NCBI GenBank assembly: GCA_025716815.1
Contig: JAIXMN010000006.1
Span: 1,426,001-1,490,000, forward strand
Source of the DNA: Dichotomocladium elegans
Lineage: Eukaryota; Mucoromycota; Mucoromycetes; Mucorales; Lichtheimiaceae
Direction: 5' to 3'
Length of the DNA stretch: 64,000 nucleotides
In this document: positions 45,187 to 56,259 of the stretch, one piece after another
Layout of the letters: every line of letters begins with the position of its first letter
How positions within the stretch are numbered: the first letter of the stretch is position 1
Position numbers and translations under genes: made by a program
The notes under the pieces: generated by a model
What the model was told of the DNA's origin: nothing
Database searches by the model: none
What the model saw: the letters and a program-made list of their open reading frames with translations, nothing else

Positions 45187-45597
45187 ATGGATATCGGCGA
45201 GCTCACCAACCCGTTCAAACCCAAGACGGAGGAACGCCACCACCGTCATCCTGAGTTCTTGAACCGTTTTCATCGTCACAGCACCGAGCCTGAAATGAAC
45301 CCTTACCAGATAGGTGACTACGACGGCCAACCCGCAGTTGCCCCGTCAACGGCGGCAGAGTCAGCGACAGAGAAAGCGACGACGACAGCTACTACTACTA
45401 CTACAACTACTACTACAACTACTACAACTACAACTTCCTCCAAGGAGTCCAAGTCCTCTGAAGAGACTTCATATGAAACCGTCGAACTGGAATGCCCAGA
45501 GGAGGATAAGGCCGAGAGCCTCACCGATATGATCAAGGGGGGAGCACATAAGTTCAAGGACAAGGTGACCGAAATTCAGAAGCGTTATAAAGATTAA
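45187..45597 (+). CDS. Small Thr-repeat protein of unknown function
   Basis: 136 residues in one exon from ATG 45187: MDIGELTNPFKPKTEERHHR, FHRHSTEPEMNPYQIGDYDG, then a polyThr tract encoded by an ACT/ACA microsatellite (about 45388-45433). An acidic segment (YETVELECPEEDKAE) and a helical C-terminus (LTDMIKGGAHKFKDKVTEIQ, KRYKD) follow. No signal peptide or membrane segment. Not recognised. The C-terminal amphipathic helix could bind membranes, but that is a guess. A TATA-like TTATATTTTTT lies about 45 bp upstream. Confidence 0.6.
   Translation: MDIGELTNPFKPKTEERHHRHPEFLNRFHRHSTEPEMNPYQIGDYDGQPAVAPSTAAESATEKATTTATTTTTTTTTTTTTTTSSKESKSSEETSYETVELECPEEDKAESLTDMIKGGAHKFKDKVTEIQKRYKD
45388..45433 (+). 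repeat. ACT/ACA trinucleotide repeat coding for polyThr
   Basis: About fifteen ACT/ACA units in frame inside the small protein gene. Confidence 0.8.
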
Positions 45598-45817
45598 ATA
45601 TACCATGTATGAGAATATGCTATGCATACGTATTCTCATCGAGATAACACCTTCAAACCAGTGAGTGAAATAAATGAATAGGATCGACTATTGAAGGCAA
45701 TGGAAAAAAAACCAAAAAACAAAACAAAACAAAACAAAACCATAGATGTATACACGCATGCACACACTATCTCAGCTGTTACACAACCTAGAATCGGCAC
45801 ATAACCCCTATATTGCT

Positions 45818-46878
45818 TTATTTCTTTCGCTTCGTCTTCTCGACTTTCTTTTCAGAAGGATCTTCCTCCTTCTTGTTCTTTTTGGGAACGGGCTTAGTAC
45901 TCGAGGCAGAAGATCCCTTCGCAAGGAAGCCAACCAATGCCACCAGGGCCGACGCGCCTACCACAAGGTACACTGTAGGAATGGCCGAGAGACTTGATGT
46001 ACCGCCGTCGTTAATAATGGTACCGGAGCATGAAGGCAGTAGTAATAGTAGTCGTTGTAACTACGCTACTAAGATTAACTTACGTGTCGATGAAGGTCTT
46101 GGTATCGTTGCTGCTAGCCGGCTCTTGGGCCTTACGGTAGTTCGTAGCAGGTCCCTGGATGATGTCCAGCAATTCCACTTCAAAGACCAAGGTGGCGCCA
46201 CCGGGAATAGCACTTCCAGCACCGCGTTCGCCGTACCCTTACCGGATATAATAAATCAGGTGGTTAGCATGTTATAACCAATATTGAGCGACATGTTTGG
46301 TGAGGCATTACCAAGCTCAGGAGGGATGACCAAGCGACGCTTCTCGCCAATGCACATGCTAAGCAGAAGATTGACAGTTGGGATATATCAGAGAATGGCT
46401 GATTAGGGTCTTCTAACCTCACTTACTTCTTCAGGCCTTGATCCCAGCCCTTGATCACCTGGCCTTTTCCCAGTGTAAATTTGAACGGCTGATCACGATC
46501 GATGCTGCTATCAAATTTGTCTCCTGTGTCGAAGAGTGTGCCGACATAATGCATCGAGAGTACGTCACTATTATAGCAGTGTGTAAACAACAACAACATT
46601 CAGTCTCTCAAAGAAAGAAAAAAGATATTCAAAAGTTCGCTGTATTGCTAGAGATTATTACCCATCACGAGACCGCTTTGTGCATTCTTCTTCGGCGATG
46701 CGTTTCTTCACACCTTGTAAACCACGTCGCGCACCAGGGTAAGTACAAGATTCTGTGCCTCCATTTCCCCAGATTGCGCAATTTGTGACATACCAATTTG
46801 AAGCGTTTTTGGAGGCTCCTTCAGAGCCTGAGCCAGGGCAACGAGCGTAACGATAATAGCAACGATAGAGAAACGCAT
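45818..46878 (-). CDS. FKBP-type peptidyl-prolyl isomerase, secretory pathway, membrane-anchored
   Basis: Start ATG 46878. The signal peptide is [20 protein letters not shown]. Then [77 protein letters not shown] and [20 protein letters not shown] give a complete FKBP domain with the FK506-pocket residues (Y, F, D, F, VIKGW, Y). After a linker, the last exon adds a membrane segment ([20 protein letters not shown]) and a Lys-rich end (VEKTKRKK, stop TAA 45820-45818). FKBP2/Fpr2 proteins fold secretory cargo in the ER. This one is longer than the usual about 140 residues because of the membrane anchor. Five exons, borders approximate. Confidence 0.88.
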
Positions 46879-47401
46879 AGAGAACGTTGTGAAGTCGCGA
46901 AAGAGGAGACGTGGGGCAATGTTAATGGTTGGCCCCGTCCGCTATTGTTTAAATCCCGAACCGATTGGGCGGTTCTTTTTTTTTTTGGTTGGAAAGGAGT
47001 CGAACAAGTGGCATGAGCGACGCGGGTAGCTCCGCTCGTCAATGCCCTGTGCTCGCTCTTTAATCCCCCCCGAAGGGATTCACGGCGACTAGACCAATGG
47101 TTGTACCTGTCCTTTCTTTCCCCCACCTCTCTCTTTCTCTCATGCTGTTTCTCGTGTTGCTAGAAAGTTCATTGGGGTATGTGATTCATGCCACCCTGCA
47201 TGGTCAACGTGTGTCCCAAAAATAGAGTCTATGCATCATGCAGACATCGTTTTAATCATAATTTTATTCTGTATGTGAGGGAGTGGGAGAGAGAGGTGTA
47301 GGCTTTCGTAGACTTATACGTACTGTTCGATTTTCGGGAAGGGCAGAAGAACATGTATTGCACCTCTACTGCCAAAGTTCCAAGGCGCTCAACCGATCTA
47401 C
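46879..47401. other. Intergenic upstream of the FKBP gene
   Basis: No gene. T-run near 46977 and TTTAAA near 46948 on the FKBP promoter side. Confidence 0.45.
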
Positions 47402-47859
47402 TCATCTGATGGTACTATGTTGAGGTGAGAGATGGCGTCTGGAGCAAAGACAGCTTTTTTTATTATTCCAATGCCCGTATCCTTCCTTGGCTTTCTTAAG
47501 ATAGGATACAAGCTGATAATATGCCAGTTGATCGGGAATATTAACCATATTCCATACCCCCCCCCAATCCAACGCTAGTTGATGAGGCGCAAGGGTCGTA
47601 TGTACGGCACAGACCAGTTCCCTCGGGATTCCTTCATCAATTGCTGTTATCAAGGTGCATTGGGTTCCTGAATGTACATGACTATTGAAATAGAAGCATA
47701 TCGGCTGTTGCTGCCCAACTTAATCATTGTCCGAGTCACCGAGAAGGTGCAGGAAGCCTCGTCCATAATAATAGCAAACCCGGACCTAATCACCATATTG
47801 ACAACCTCTGCTAAACAGCGACATATCAATCTACTTTGACTAATCACTGGATGAACCAA
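47402..47859 (-). other. Coding-like relic, possibly from a transposon
   Basis: Two minus-strand frames meet near 47651 and read as one broken protein: CLAEVVNMVIRSGFAIIMDE, SCTFSVTRTMIKLGSNSRYA, then after a stop ITAIDEGIPRELVCAVHTTL and VWNMVNIPDQLAYYQLVSYL. IMDEASCTFSVTRTMIKLG is reminiscent of the first DDE region of Tc1-like transposases, but the match is weak and the family is not assigned. Confidence 0.3.
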
Positions 47860-47958
47860 GCTATTTTTAAGTCCCAGAAAAAAAAAAAGAAGTGTCTATA
47901 TACATGTATGCAATAATGCGCGTGGGTGTTTCTCTTTCTCCGTTTATGTCCCAGTAAT

Positions 47959-49841
47959 TTAGTAGTTCTCCCAGCCCTTCAAATTCAAAATTAAAATAAG
48001 TAAGCGGCTCAGAAAGCAATGGTAGCCTGATGAAAGGTGGGGGCTTGGAGAAAGGAAAACAGCTTACCACGTTGTTGAGCTTGTCAACCTTTGCCATCAC
48101 TTCCTTTTCCATTCTCTTCATGTAGGTATCCATCTTCTCCAGGACACCGGGAATGAATGCACCCAGGATCCGAATAGCAAGCAGGGCAGCGTTGGTGCTG
48201 TTGTTGATAGCAACTGTGGCGACAGGGACGCCGCGCTACAAGACCGAACGGTACCTTAATGACGGTTTTCGACATTTTCCATGGCTTAAACTTACGGGCA
48301 TCTGGACAATGCTATGAAGGGAATCAACACCATCGAGAGAGCTTCCCTTCACTGGAACTCCAATGACAGGAAGAGGGGTCATAGCAGCCACCATACCGGG
48401 TAAATGTGCTGCACCGCCAGCACCAGCGATGATGACCTTCAGACCGCGTTCGGCGGCTGAATGGGCATAATCGAACATCCGCTCGGGGGTGCGATGAGCC
48501 GACACAATGGAAAGCTCAAAGGGAATGCCAAAGTCTTTAAGGATCTGGGCGCCGACCTTCATGACAGGAAGATCCGAGTCAGATCCCATGATCACACCAA
48601 CCAGGGGCGTGAGCGAAAGGCTCCGTTCGACATTGGGTTCCATAGCCTTGAGGATGGGCTTCAGGCGTTCCTGAGCTTGCATCATCGACTCGCCCACTAC
48701 TGTGATGTGTCCCATCTTGCGGCCGGCCCGGCACTCCTTTTTGCCGTATAAATGGATAGTAGCCCCATCGGCGAGGAGCGCAGCGTGGCAGGGGCGATAG
48801 CACTCATCCATGTTGTCCGATTCACCGAGGATGTTGACCATGATAGCAGCGGGGACCTTCATGGCTGTTGAGCCGAGGGGCATGTCGAGGATAGCGCGCA
48901 TGTGATTCTCGAACTGCGACGTTTCGCAGGCTTCGATCGTGTAGTGACCGGAGTTGTGGGGGCGGGGCGCAATTTCATTCAGCAGGATCGAGCCATCTTC
49001 CATCAGGAACATTTCGACGCCGAAGATGCCTGCGCCCGGAAAGGACTTGATAGCATTGGCAGCAATCGCCTGGGCCCTAGCGAGAGCAGCACCGTCACCC
49101 TGTGCAGGAGCAATCACGAGATGACAGATGCTGTTCTTCTGTATGGTTTCAACAGCAGGATAGGCGCGCACCTCGCCGTTGGCGCGGCGGACCACCATCA
49201 CCGCCAGCTCCTTGACAAACGGTGCCCATTTTTCTGCGTACAATGGCGTTTTGGAGAGCGCGGCCATGGCATCAGAAATATCCTCAGGCTTTCGGACGAC
49301 ATAGTTGCCCTTTCCGTCATAAGCCATGGTCTTTGATTTGAGCATGAATGGATATCCGAACTTCTTGCCAGCCGCAGCCACTGCGTCTCGATCAGGTGTG
49401 TCCATGTACTCAGCAACGGGGATGCCATGTGCGGTCAGATGCTGCTTTTGCGCGTATTTGTCTTGGATTGTCTTGACCGTCTTGGCAGAGGGATGGACCT
49501 TGACCTTGCCCTCGCGTTCGAGCTCGCCAAGCACCTCAGCATCGACATGCTCAATTTCGACTGTCAGCACATCAACCTTGCTGGCCAGCTCGCGTATCTT
49601 GGCGGCGTCATTAAATGCGCCATGAATGTGTTCCTGCGTAGACTCGATTTGCTTTGCGGGCGCGTTGACAGGTGCGTCAAGAATGGTCACGGAGAGGTTC
49701 AGTCGAGATGCAGCTTCAACTAGCATACGGCCCAGCTGTCCGCCTGAGCATGACAAGCGACCACATATTATTAGCGGCATGGCAACTACATTAGTCGAGC
49801 AGCACAATACCTCCAAGGATGCCAACTTTCTCGGAATTCAT
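47959..49841 (-). CDS. ADE2: Phosphoribosylaminoimidazole carboxylase (AIR carboxylase)
   Basis: Four exons: 49841-49811, 49743-48296, 48235-48068 and 47976-47959, all in frame. The N-terminus [20 protein letters not shown] is restored by splicing. The first part is a PurK-type ATP-grasp domain ([63 protein letters not shown]). From about residue 400 it is PurE-like ([65 protein letters not shown]). The final 18-nt exon supplies GWENY*, the expected family end. About 554 residues. It catalyses carboxylation of AIR to CAIR in purine synthesis, and loss gives red pigment in yeasts. A TGACTCA site lies about 345 bp upstream. Confidence 0.96.
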
Positions 49842-50629
49842 GGCGTTTTTGGGATATTCGGTTCGTTGCAAGGATTGTTTCAAATAAACCCGGGGTGGCT
49901 TGCTGCATTTTGATCATCTATTAATTCCTTTCCGCCAACCCCCCCATCAATCTTGTTCGGGGCCCTGCAGTCAAAACACAGCTCATCTTGTGGGATCGCC
50001 TACTACTGCGTCTGGTTTTTTTTTTGTCTTTTTTCCAGCTCTGAGCGAAGTATGATCGAAGGCGGAATGGATCTGGTATGATGCTATTAAAGTGATAGTC
50101 TTACAGTATCAAACCTAGCAACGTCTCCAGCACAATCACTTACTCTTCCTTTTTCCTCTCCAACCCCCCCCAAAAAAAGGCTAATGACTCATTAATCAAC
50201 ACAGCGTAAACTAAGCGGGGTAAGCGAAAAAGTTCAGACTCTTTATTTGGCTATTTTTATTTTCAATTTCCTCCACAAGGGCCCAATTCTGTAGAAAAAA
50301 AACCGCACAAGGTCCAAGGCTTCAAAAACCCAGTTACGTCCATCCTTAAAAAAATTATATGATCCCCTCACTATGTTATAATACTGTAACTATGCACGCT
50401 TCAAGCTCTACAGGCAAGGATCGTGTGTTTCTCTGGCTGGGTGACGCACGTACAATTGGCTGCCAAAACAGGATGTGATCATGATCCACCAAAAAAGGGA
50501 CCGATAAATAATAAAAATAAAATCTGTGTGCATAATGAACCCACAAAAAAAAAGGAACGGGCTGTTGAGCGCAATATCCCGCGAAACGGACATATATATC
50601 TTTTCTTCTGGTCATTGAAATAATCGGAA
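49842..50629. other. Divergent intergenic region between ADE2 and the membrane-protein gene
   Basis: No gene. Contains C-runs (49939-49947, 50163-50170), T-runs, and TGACTCATTAAT at 50185-50196. Serves as the promoter region for both divergent genes. Confidence 0.5.
50185..50196 (+). promoter_or_regulatory. Gcn4/Bas1-type site (TGACTCA) next to ATTAAT
   Basis: A perfect TGACTCA followed directly by TTAAT, 344 bp from the ADE2 start. In yeast, Gcn4 binds TGACTCA and Bas1 binds TGACTC; Bas1 works with the homeodomain factor Pho2/Bas2 on ADE genes. That a similar system acts here is inferred. Confidence 0.45.
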
Positions 50630-52261
50630 ATGAACCAGGACACTTACGAGCTACCTTCCATCTACCACCAGAAATTAGAAGAAAGCTCTTACGTACGGCA
50701 TGGCTCCATTGATGTAGCCATGCCAACAGACGAGGTCCCGTCCACCCCTCGTCAAGGGCTTTTAGGAGGAGGCTCCTCACTCATGGTTATTGAGCACGGC
50801 AACACAGACGACAATCACCTAACGTGGTTCCTCCTTGCGACACCTTTGGCCATGCTCATTTTCACGGTTGTTCCCGTAATCGCTGGTTTTCCGTACGTCG
50901 ACAGCATGACGGCAGGAAATGCTGTATTTCGGTTAATAGATCCCGTAGGTGGAGAAAAAATGCGATTGCAAAGAAAAAGAAAAATTGGATAACACAGACG
51001 AGATTTTTGATAGATCTTCACTTTACCTCTCAATCTATTTGTTTTGTTGTATGCGGACGTACTGCATAATCCTGGCGTGGGCCATTGTAAGTATGTGAGC
51101 TGAAGGAAAGATGCAATGAAAGGGACGTGCTTACAAGGCTATGCAGACCATCAACATACTGCTGTCTGGATATTATGGAGCATTGGTAAATTTCAACGCA
51201 TGAGCCAACGCGACAGATAGCTCATATCTCGATATCTTGCGTAGGTGCTGCCATTTATGTTCAGGGCCATGGAGTGCATTTGGCAGCAGCACTCTTCAAG
51301 GTATTAAAACCCCTTTTTGCTCTCTCTCTCTCTCTTTCCGCTGCCCATGTCCATGATAGTGACATGGTTCTCTTTTTCTCTCCCAAGTAGCATCCAGTCC
51401 AAAACTTTATCCAATCGCATACGGCATTGATGGACGCTAACCCTGGAGCCGCCTTGGAACTCACCGCAATATACTCATATATGCGTGACCTATGGGAGCA
51501 TATTATTGCGCACTACATGTACGCCTTTGGTAAGGGGGGTATTATAGATGGGACGTCGATGGGTACGGATGGGATAAGACATCATCCGGGTTATGTCTGT
51601 TTACGAACAGGAAAGAGACGAAGAAGAGAGAGAGAGCGTGTGTGTGCATGCCGTATTTACACGAAATCCTTTGTAAACGACGGATAGGTGCACTATGGAT
51701 GTCATGGGCACAGGTGTATGCGTATTGTGATCAGGTTCATGGTCCACTTAGCATATTATCCAAGATATTATTTGCCATTGGATCGTTGCTCTACGGCCTG
51801 TTAATTGCCGGTGTGGCGGTTGAGTTCCCATACGGTCTTTATGGTAACATCGTTGTGAATGAGTGGGCATGTTACGCAGTATGGAAGAATGAGAAGGCTG
51901 ATTCGCAGAATATATCCAGTGGGACTACCCTATTCACTTGTACTCGGAATTGTCTGTGCCTGCCTCATTATGCTACGCCCGCAAAACCTTGATAAAGGAG
52001 GAATTCTGACTATGGGGCGGCGGATGGTATTGCAATATTATCTTGGTAGGTTCCCTGTCTTCCACTCCCCTTCCCCGCCTTTTTTTTTTTTTAGAAAAAA
52101 AGCCATGAACAGGAATCCATGGGATGGATCATACTGTCTATTTGTCGCATTTTGTTTTATTTACAACTATCACAGGCGCTTCGGTAGTGGCTCTTGTCAT
52201 TGTAATCGGATGGTTGGCGAAATACGGGTTCAAGAACCGTCTAGAGGCAGACGTATTTTAG
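50630..52261 (+). CDS. Multi-pass membrane protein of unknown family with conserved-looking His motifs
   Basis: Start MNQDTYELPSIYHQKLEESS. After a polar N-terminus comes a first membrane helix (WFLLATPLAMLIFTVVPVIA). Spliced exons continue FRLIDPIFDRSSLYLSIYLF, CCMRTYCIILAWAIAMQTIN, ILLSGYYGALGHGVHLAAAL, FKHPVQNFIQSHTALMDANP and YSYMRDLWEHIIAHYMYAFG. Next are LWMSWAQVYAYCDQVHGPLS, FAIGSLLYGLLIAGVA, PYSLVLGIVCACLIML and the last exon ASVVALVIVIGWLAKYGFKN ending ADVF. About 7-8 membrane segments. GHGVH and EHIIAHY face each other in the order of the helices and could bind a metal. About eight exons, inferred by phase. Family not recognised. The stop TAG (52259-52261) overlaps the stop of the convergent gene. 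Confidence 0.7.
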
Positions 52262-52830
52262 CGTTCACCGAGAAGATCCATTTTATAAATTGTAATGCGT
52301 CCATAAAAATCGGTGCTTTCTTCAAATACGATCTTGAGCCGCTGTATGCGTGAGTTTGTATTGTCAAACGAGAACGTCTGTGTTGAATTGACGTCTTCCG
52401 GGTAAAATGAGCCAAGATCAATGCTGTAGTTATTTGGAGTGGTTGCTTCGCTACCAAGCGCATAGCACTTTTTGCCTACAAAGCCTCCCTGGAATGTGAG
52501 GACCACTTGATGCACGGATACAGAGTCTCCAAAATCCACAACAATATGTTGAGGAAGACCCTATTGGCGAGAGAGAAAGAGAGACAGTTATCTTTATTGG
52601 ATCTTACTTTTTTCACACATACACAGACACAAAACTTACCTGCTCCGAGTTCCAGCAGGTCTCTTCATTACCGTCAATGAGATGCTGTTTCCCATAGCTG
52701 GCGGTATCGCGATTCAGAACGGAGCTCACTCTGTTGGAAGCAAGATGTTAAGACATGTCAGAATGGGTCATGTTGATTCCCTAAACACATACTTGATTCG
52801 TGTCTCCGGAGTGATTAGGCTGGTGATCAT
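52258..52830 (-). CDS. NR2C2AP: NR2C2AP (TRA16) homologue, discoidin-like domain protein
   Basis: Three exons from ATG 52830. Exon 1 gives MITSLITPETRIK and joins VSSVLNRDTASYGKQHLIDG, NEETCWNSEQ. The last exon gives GLPQHIVVDFGDSVSVHQVV, LTFQGGFVGKKCYALG, DLGSFYPEDVNSTQTFSF, RLKIVFEESTDFYGRITIYK and the end LLGER. This matches vertebrate NR2C2AP along its whole length (about 140 residues), a single F5/8-type C (galactose-binding-like) fold. The human name comes from a nuclear receptor absent in fungi, so the conserved role must be something else. Its stop overlaps the neighbour's stop by 3 nt within the 4-nt TTAG at 52258-52261. Confidence 0.88.
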
Positions 52831-53285
52831 TATGACGGGAATAGAGGTCAAAGGCGGGCTTACTGCGAAATGATTTTTTTTAAGGTGGTACCAAGTCAGA
52901 CTCGAATCGAATCCGACTCCTTTTATATGTCATTGTGTCTTCATACGAAGAAGGTACTGCAGGGATCGATAAACATTCGTATCTCGGGGCAGGTCTCCTT
53001 TCATCAACATCATTGGAGCAAGGCGCGAATAGAGGCTTAGCAGCGGGTCCATTTCCTCTAGTGTAATATATGGAAACCACTCAGCAGCTATAGACGATCA
53101 ACGTTCTCCAACGAAGACCTCGGGAAAGGAACTGAAGTCTGATGGGGCCGTGCTTGGGGAATCATATCCTGCGCAATAGGGGGAAGCTGAGCTGTTACAC
53201 AAACCATCGTGGCGGCATGCCAGGAAAATAAAAGAAAGGGGGGGGGGGAAGTCGGTGGTTTTTTCGTGTTTAAGCTTTGCCCATC

Positions 53286-54275
53286 ATGAAGATTAATATA
53301 GTCGCATTGATGCTCGCGCCGCTTGTATTCGCCGCTGCGAGTGTCCCCGAGCTCGAGTATGGTAACTACATTGGAGCGCTCCCTAAATGCACTGCTGCTG
53401 TTTCATTTCACCATCAGGACTCATTGCTTTTATGTTCAGGTTTCGAGACAGTTACTTGCGGCAGCACGATCAAGCTTACACACCAGCCGTCGGGCCATAA
53501 GCTTCATTCCCACGGAGTCACCTATGGTAATTAATTTTTATGTGCAAAGCTATCAGTATTTGCTATAGAGACAAGCTGATCGAACAATGGACAATCAGGC
53601 AGTGGATCGCAGCAGCAATCGACGACCGCATTCCCAGCAGCTGATGACAACAACAGCTTTTGGATAGTGCGTGCAGCTACAGGGATGCAATGTTCGCGAG
53701 GGTAAGAACCATTGATATATCAAAAACATCTAACATCTGACAATGGTTTGGCTGGGGAAAAAAGTGAACCTGTGCCTTGCGGGGCAGTGATTCGTCTTCA
53801 GCACGCAAACACAAAAGCATATCTTCACAGCCATCAGCATACATCCCCACTCTCTCACCAACAGGAAGTGAGCTGTTACAATGGCGTAGACTCTGGTAAA
53901 ACAGAATCAATGAGGAGCTTTCCTCTTACGTATCGAATTCTTATTCATAACCTTTACATCCACCTCTAAGGCGATGACTGGCGCGTAGAATGCACAAACT
54001 CGGCTGGCCGGTACTGGACACGCGAGGAACCTATCCAACTCGTACATGTTGATACAAAACATTATCTTTCATCCAACCCCAACCATAAGTACGGCCAGCC
54101 AATTCCAGGACAACTTGAGGTGGCGGCTTCCAAGTCATCATCCAAAATGACACGTTGGGTCGCACAGGCAAGTTTTGCGTGCGGGAACTAAAGAAAATGT
54201 TGGATTATGGTACTGTTGTATGGAACTGACATTTGGGTTGAATAGGAGGGCATCTACTATGCAGCAACCTCGTAA
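53286..54275 (+). CDS. SDF2-like MIR-domain protein of the ER
   Basis: Start MKINIVALMLAPLVFAAASV (signal peptide). Six exons: EYG|FETVTCGSTIKLTHQPSGHK, LHSHGVTYG, SGSQQQSTTAFPAADDNNSF, WIVRAATG, then EPVPCGAVIRLQHANTKAYL, HSHQHTSPLSHQQEVSCYNG, DDWRVECTNSAGRYWTREEP, IQLVHVDTKHYLSSNPNHKY. Three MIR repeats, as in SDF2 and protein O-mannosyltransferases. The last intron (54168-54245) begins GCAAGT, a GC-AG intron; only with it does the protein end in the family's EGIYY-type tail (AATS). Unspliced, it would end 8 codons later in unrelated residues. Probably an ER quality-control factor. There is no HDEL-type retention signal. About 210 residues. Confidence 0.85.
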
Positions 54276-54357
54276 ATGCATAAACAAATGTGATCTTTTT
54301 CGTATTTCTCTCTCTTGTTATCCTCTGGCCATGCGTAATGTGGCTGATCTATTCCAT

Positions 54358-55573
54358 TTAAACGATGGCTTCGGTACGGCCAAGTGGGGGAGGCTGGTAA
54401 TTATCGGCATTGTCGGCATCTGAAGGCACAGTAAAGTCCTTTGTCTCTAGGCCATAGTGTGCCGCCAGTGCATCTTGGCATGCCTAATTAACGGGCATCA
54501 AGCGTATCAGGAAACAGAAAAGCGAAAGTCTATCTATACACACTCGCAGATTCACTCTGAACTTACTCTGTATTCTGCCATCTTCAATGAAGAGCCAAAG
54601 CCTATATGTCCCCGCATGAGTGTTGTGTCCCCATTTCCACAAAGAAGAAAACCATACCTTCACCCAACTTCTTCTCGCCAGAGAAGACACCGACCACAAA
54701 GACTGGTGAACTTGAGAGGCGACCCGTCTCGGAAAGCAATCGAGAGATTGCAGGTTCCTGGCCCGTGATTCTTAGCAAGGAAGACAGGTGCCTCTTCGGT
54801 TCAGGGAGTTTAATGAGTGGCCGCACATCGAGATCGCGCGACAGAACGTATGCGTGGACAAATTTCTTGGCCGCCTGTGGGCCCTGTTCCTGATAAACTG
54901 CACCAAGTATGGCGTAGAAGCAATCGGCCATGGCGCTCATCTGGTTTGTATCGTCGCTCTGTCGGTCCCAGCGCATCACATCCTGCAGTCCCACCTCAGT
55001 TCCGATTCGCGAAACAGATTTGAGACCAATGTACGACTGAAGGATGTTATTAAAACCTTTCAGGTGCATGTTCGGGTATTTGCTGTGAAAATACTCGCTG
55101 ACATACAGACCGGCCACACGCTTGCCTATATATATATGTGTATAAGAAGAGATATTGTGGGAAATGTGCGTGCATGCGTTTTAGCATTTTTTGGTTGTTT
55201 CCCCAGGGTAGGTTGAACATTATAGCCTTAGCGCGTACCGAGAAATGTCAATTTGTTCTGTTGAGCAGACGCGTGGGTGATCGCTTCTTCAAGAAGTACG
55301 GGGTTCAGGGCCTGCAAGCCCAAGCGAGCGCCAAAAGCGCTTAATGCAGCATCGCTCATGGATGACGATAACTGCTGCTGTTGTTGTTCCATTTGGATAG
55401 CCGCTCTAGTGTGGAAGGCGGCAGCGGCGCGAGTTACTGTAAGTATATGGCGTTATTGATTGCTAGTCAGTACTGAATGAATCGTCTTTTAGAAGAAGTG
55501 CGTGCGAACCTCGAACGCATTTGGCTGCAGGAGCAACAGCAGCGGTACGGACGCCAGTCAATGCACGAAACAT
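54358..55573 (-). CDS. Mitochondrial large-subunit ribosomal protein mL44 (Mrpl3)
   Basis: Start MFRALTGVRTAAVAPAAKCV (mitochondrial presequence), then an exon with AAAAFHTRAAIQMEQQQQQL, LSAFGARLGLQALNPVLLEE and ITHASAEQNKL. The next exons give the RNase III-like fold (NNILQSYIGLKSVSRIGTEV, MSAMADCFYAILGAVYQEQG, AAKKFVHAYVLSRDLDV) and a double-stranded-RNA-binding-like C-terminus (SPVFVVGVFSGEKKLGEG, KMAEYRACQDALAAHYGLE). The catalytic RNase III acidic residues are not evident, as usual for mL44. Stop TAA 54360-54358. About 330 residues. Converges on the SDF2-like gene with an 82-bp gap. Confidence 0.9.
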
Positions 55574-56251
55574 GGTGTTAAAAGCTTCAGGCTTTTCGTT
55601 CTGAGCACTTTTTTTTTGTTGGCCTGGAATTTGTTGAGAAGCAACAATAAAAACACGTCACATTAAGCAATTGCCTCTCCACCAGCGCGCCCAGCTCCAT
55701 ATCATAAACGGATAAGATTTCAATGAAGGTACCTGTCAATTACGGAGGCTATATAAAATTGAGGACATCACTCGAAGTCGCCTGAGAAAAGCAGTTACTG
55801 CAACCAGCAGTTGGTAGCGATTTCGAGTATCTCTCAAAGCCGATGGGATCAGTAGTCATAAAAGTGCTCTTCTAATAAAAATATTTCAAGCAACTCGATG
55901 CTCCCTCGCGAAATTACTGCTTTTCGTATACTTGAAGCATTACGTCTTCTCTGCGCTATTTGCCGAGCTTTCCATTCAGCAGAGCCTATTTGTTTTGATC
56001 AATCACAAGAGTGACGCCTAATCAGTGACAATGGCTTGGTCAGGTTGCACAACGGTCCTTGCTTTTATTTGTTTGATATTGCCATGACGTTGGTAGTGCT
56101 ATGCCGTGCAATTGACATCTCTTTTTTACGATTCGCACGGTTCATGGCATTCGGGATAATATCTTTCTTTAAAACAAAACCCCCGCTCTTCGAATGTGCG
56201 GGAAGAAATTATGACAAACCGGGGTGCAATAAAGTCCGTAAAGCGGCTGTA
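55574..56251. other. Intergenic between mL44 and the aminotransferase gene
   Basis: Divergent promoters. Several short frames, no gene. T-run near 55610. Confidence 0.5.
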
Positions 56252-56259
56252 TATATAAA
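56252..56259 (+). promoter_or_regulatory. TATA-like element upstream of the aminotransferase gene
   Basis: TATATAAA, 172 bp before the ATG at 56431, leaving room for a leader. Confidence 0.4.

Noticed and set aside
47402..47859. A functional gene between FKBP and ADE2
   Set aside because: The two readable frames are separated by a stop, lack a start and resemble mobile-element debris only weakly.
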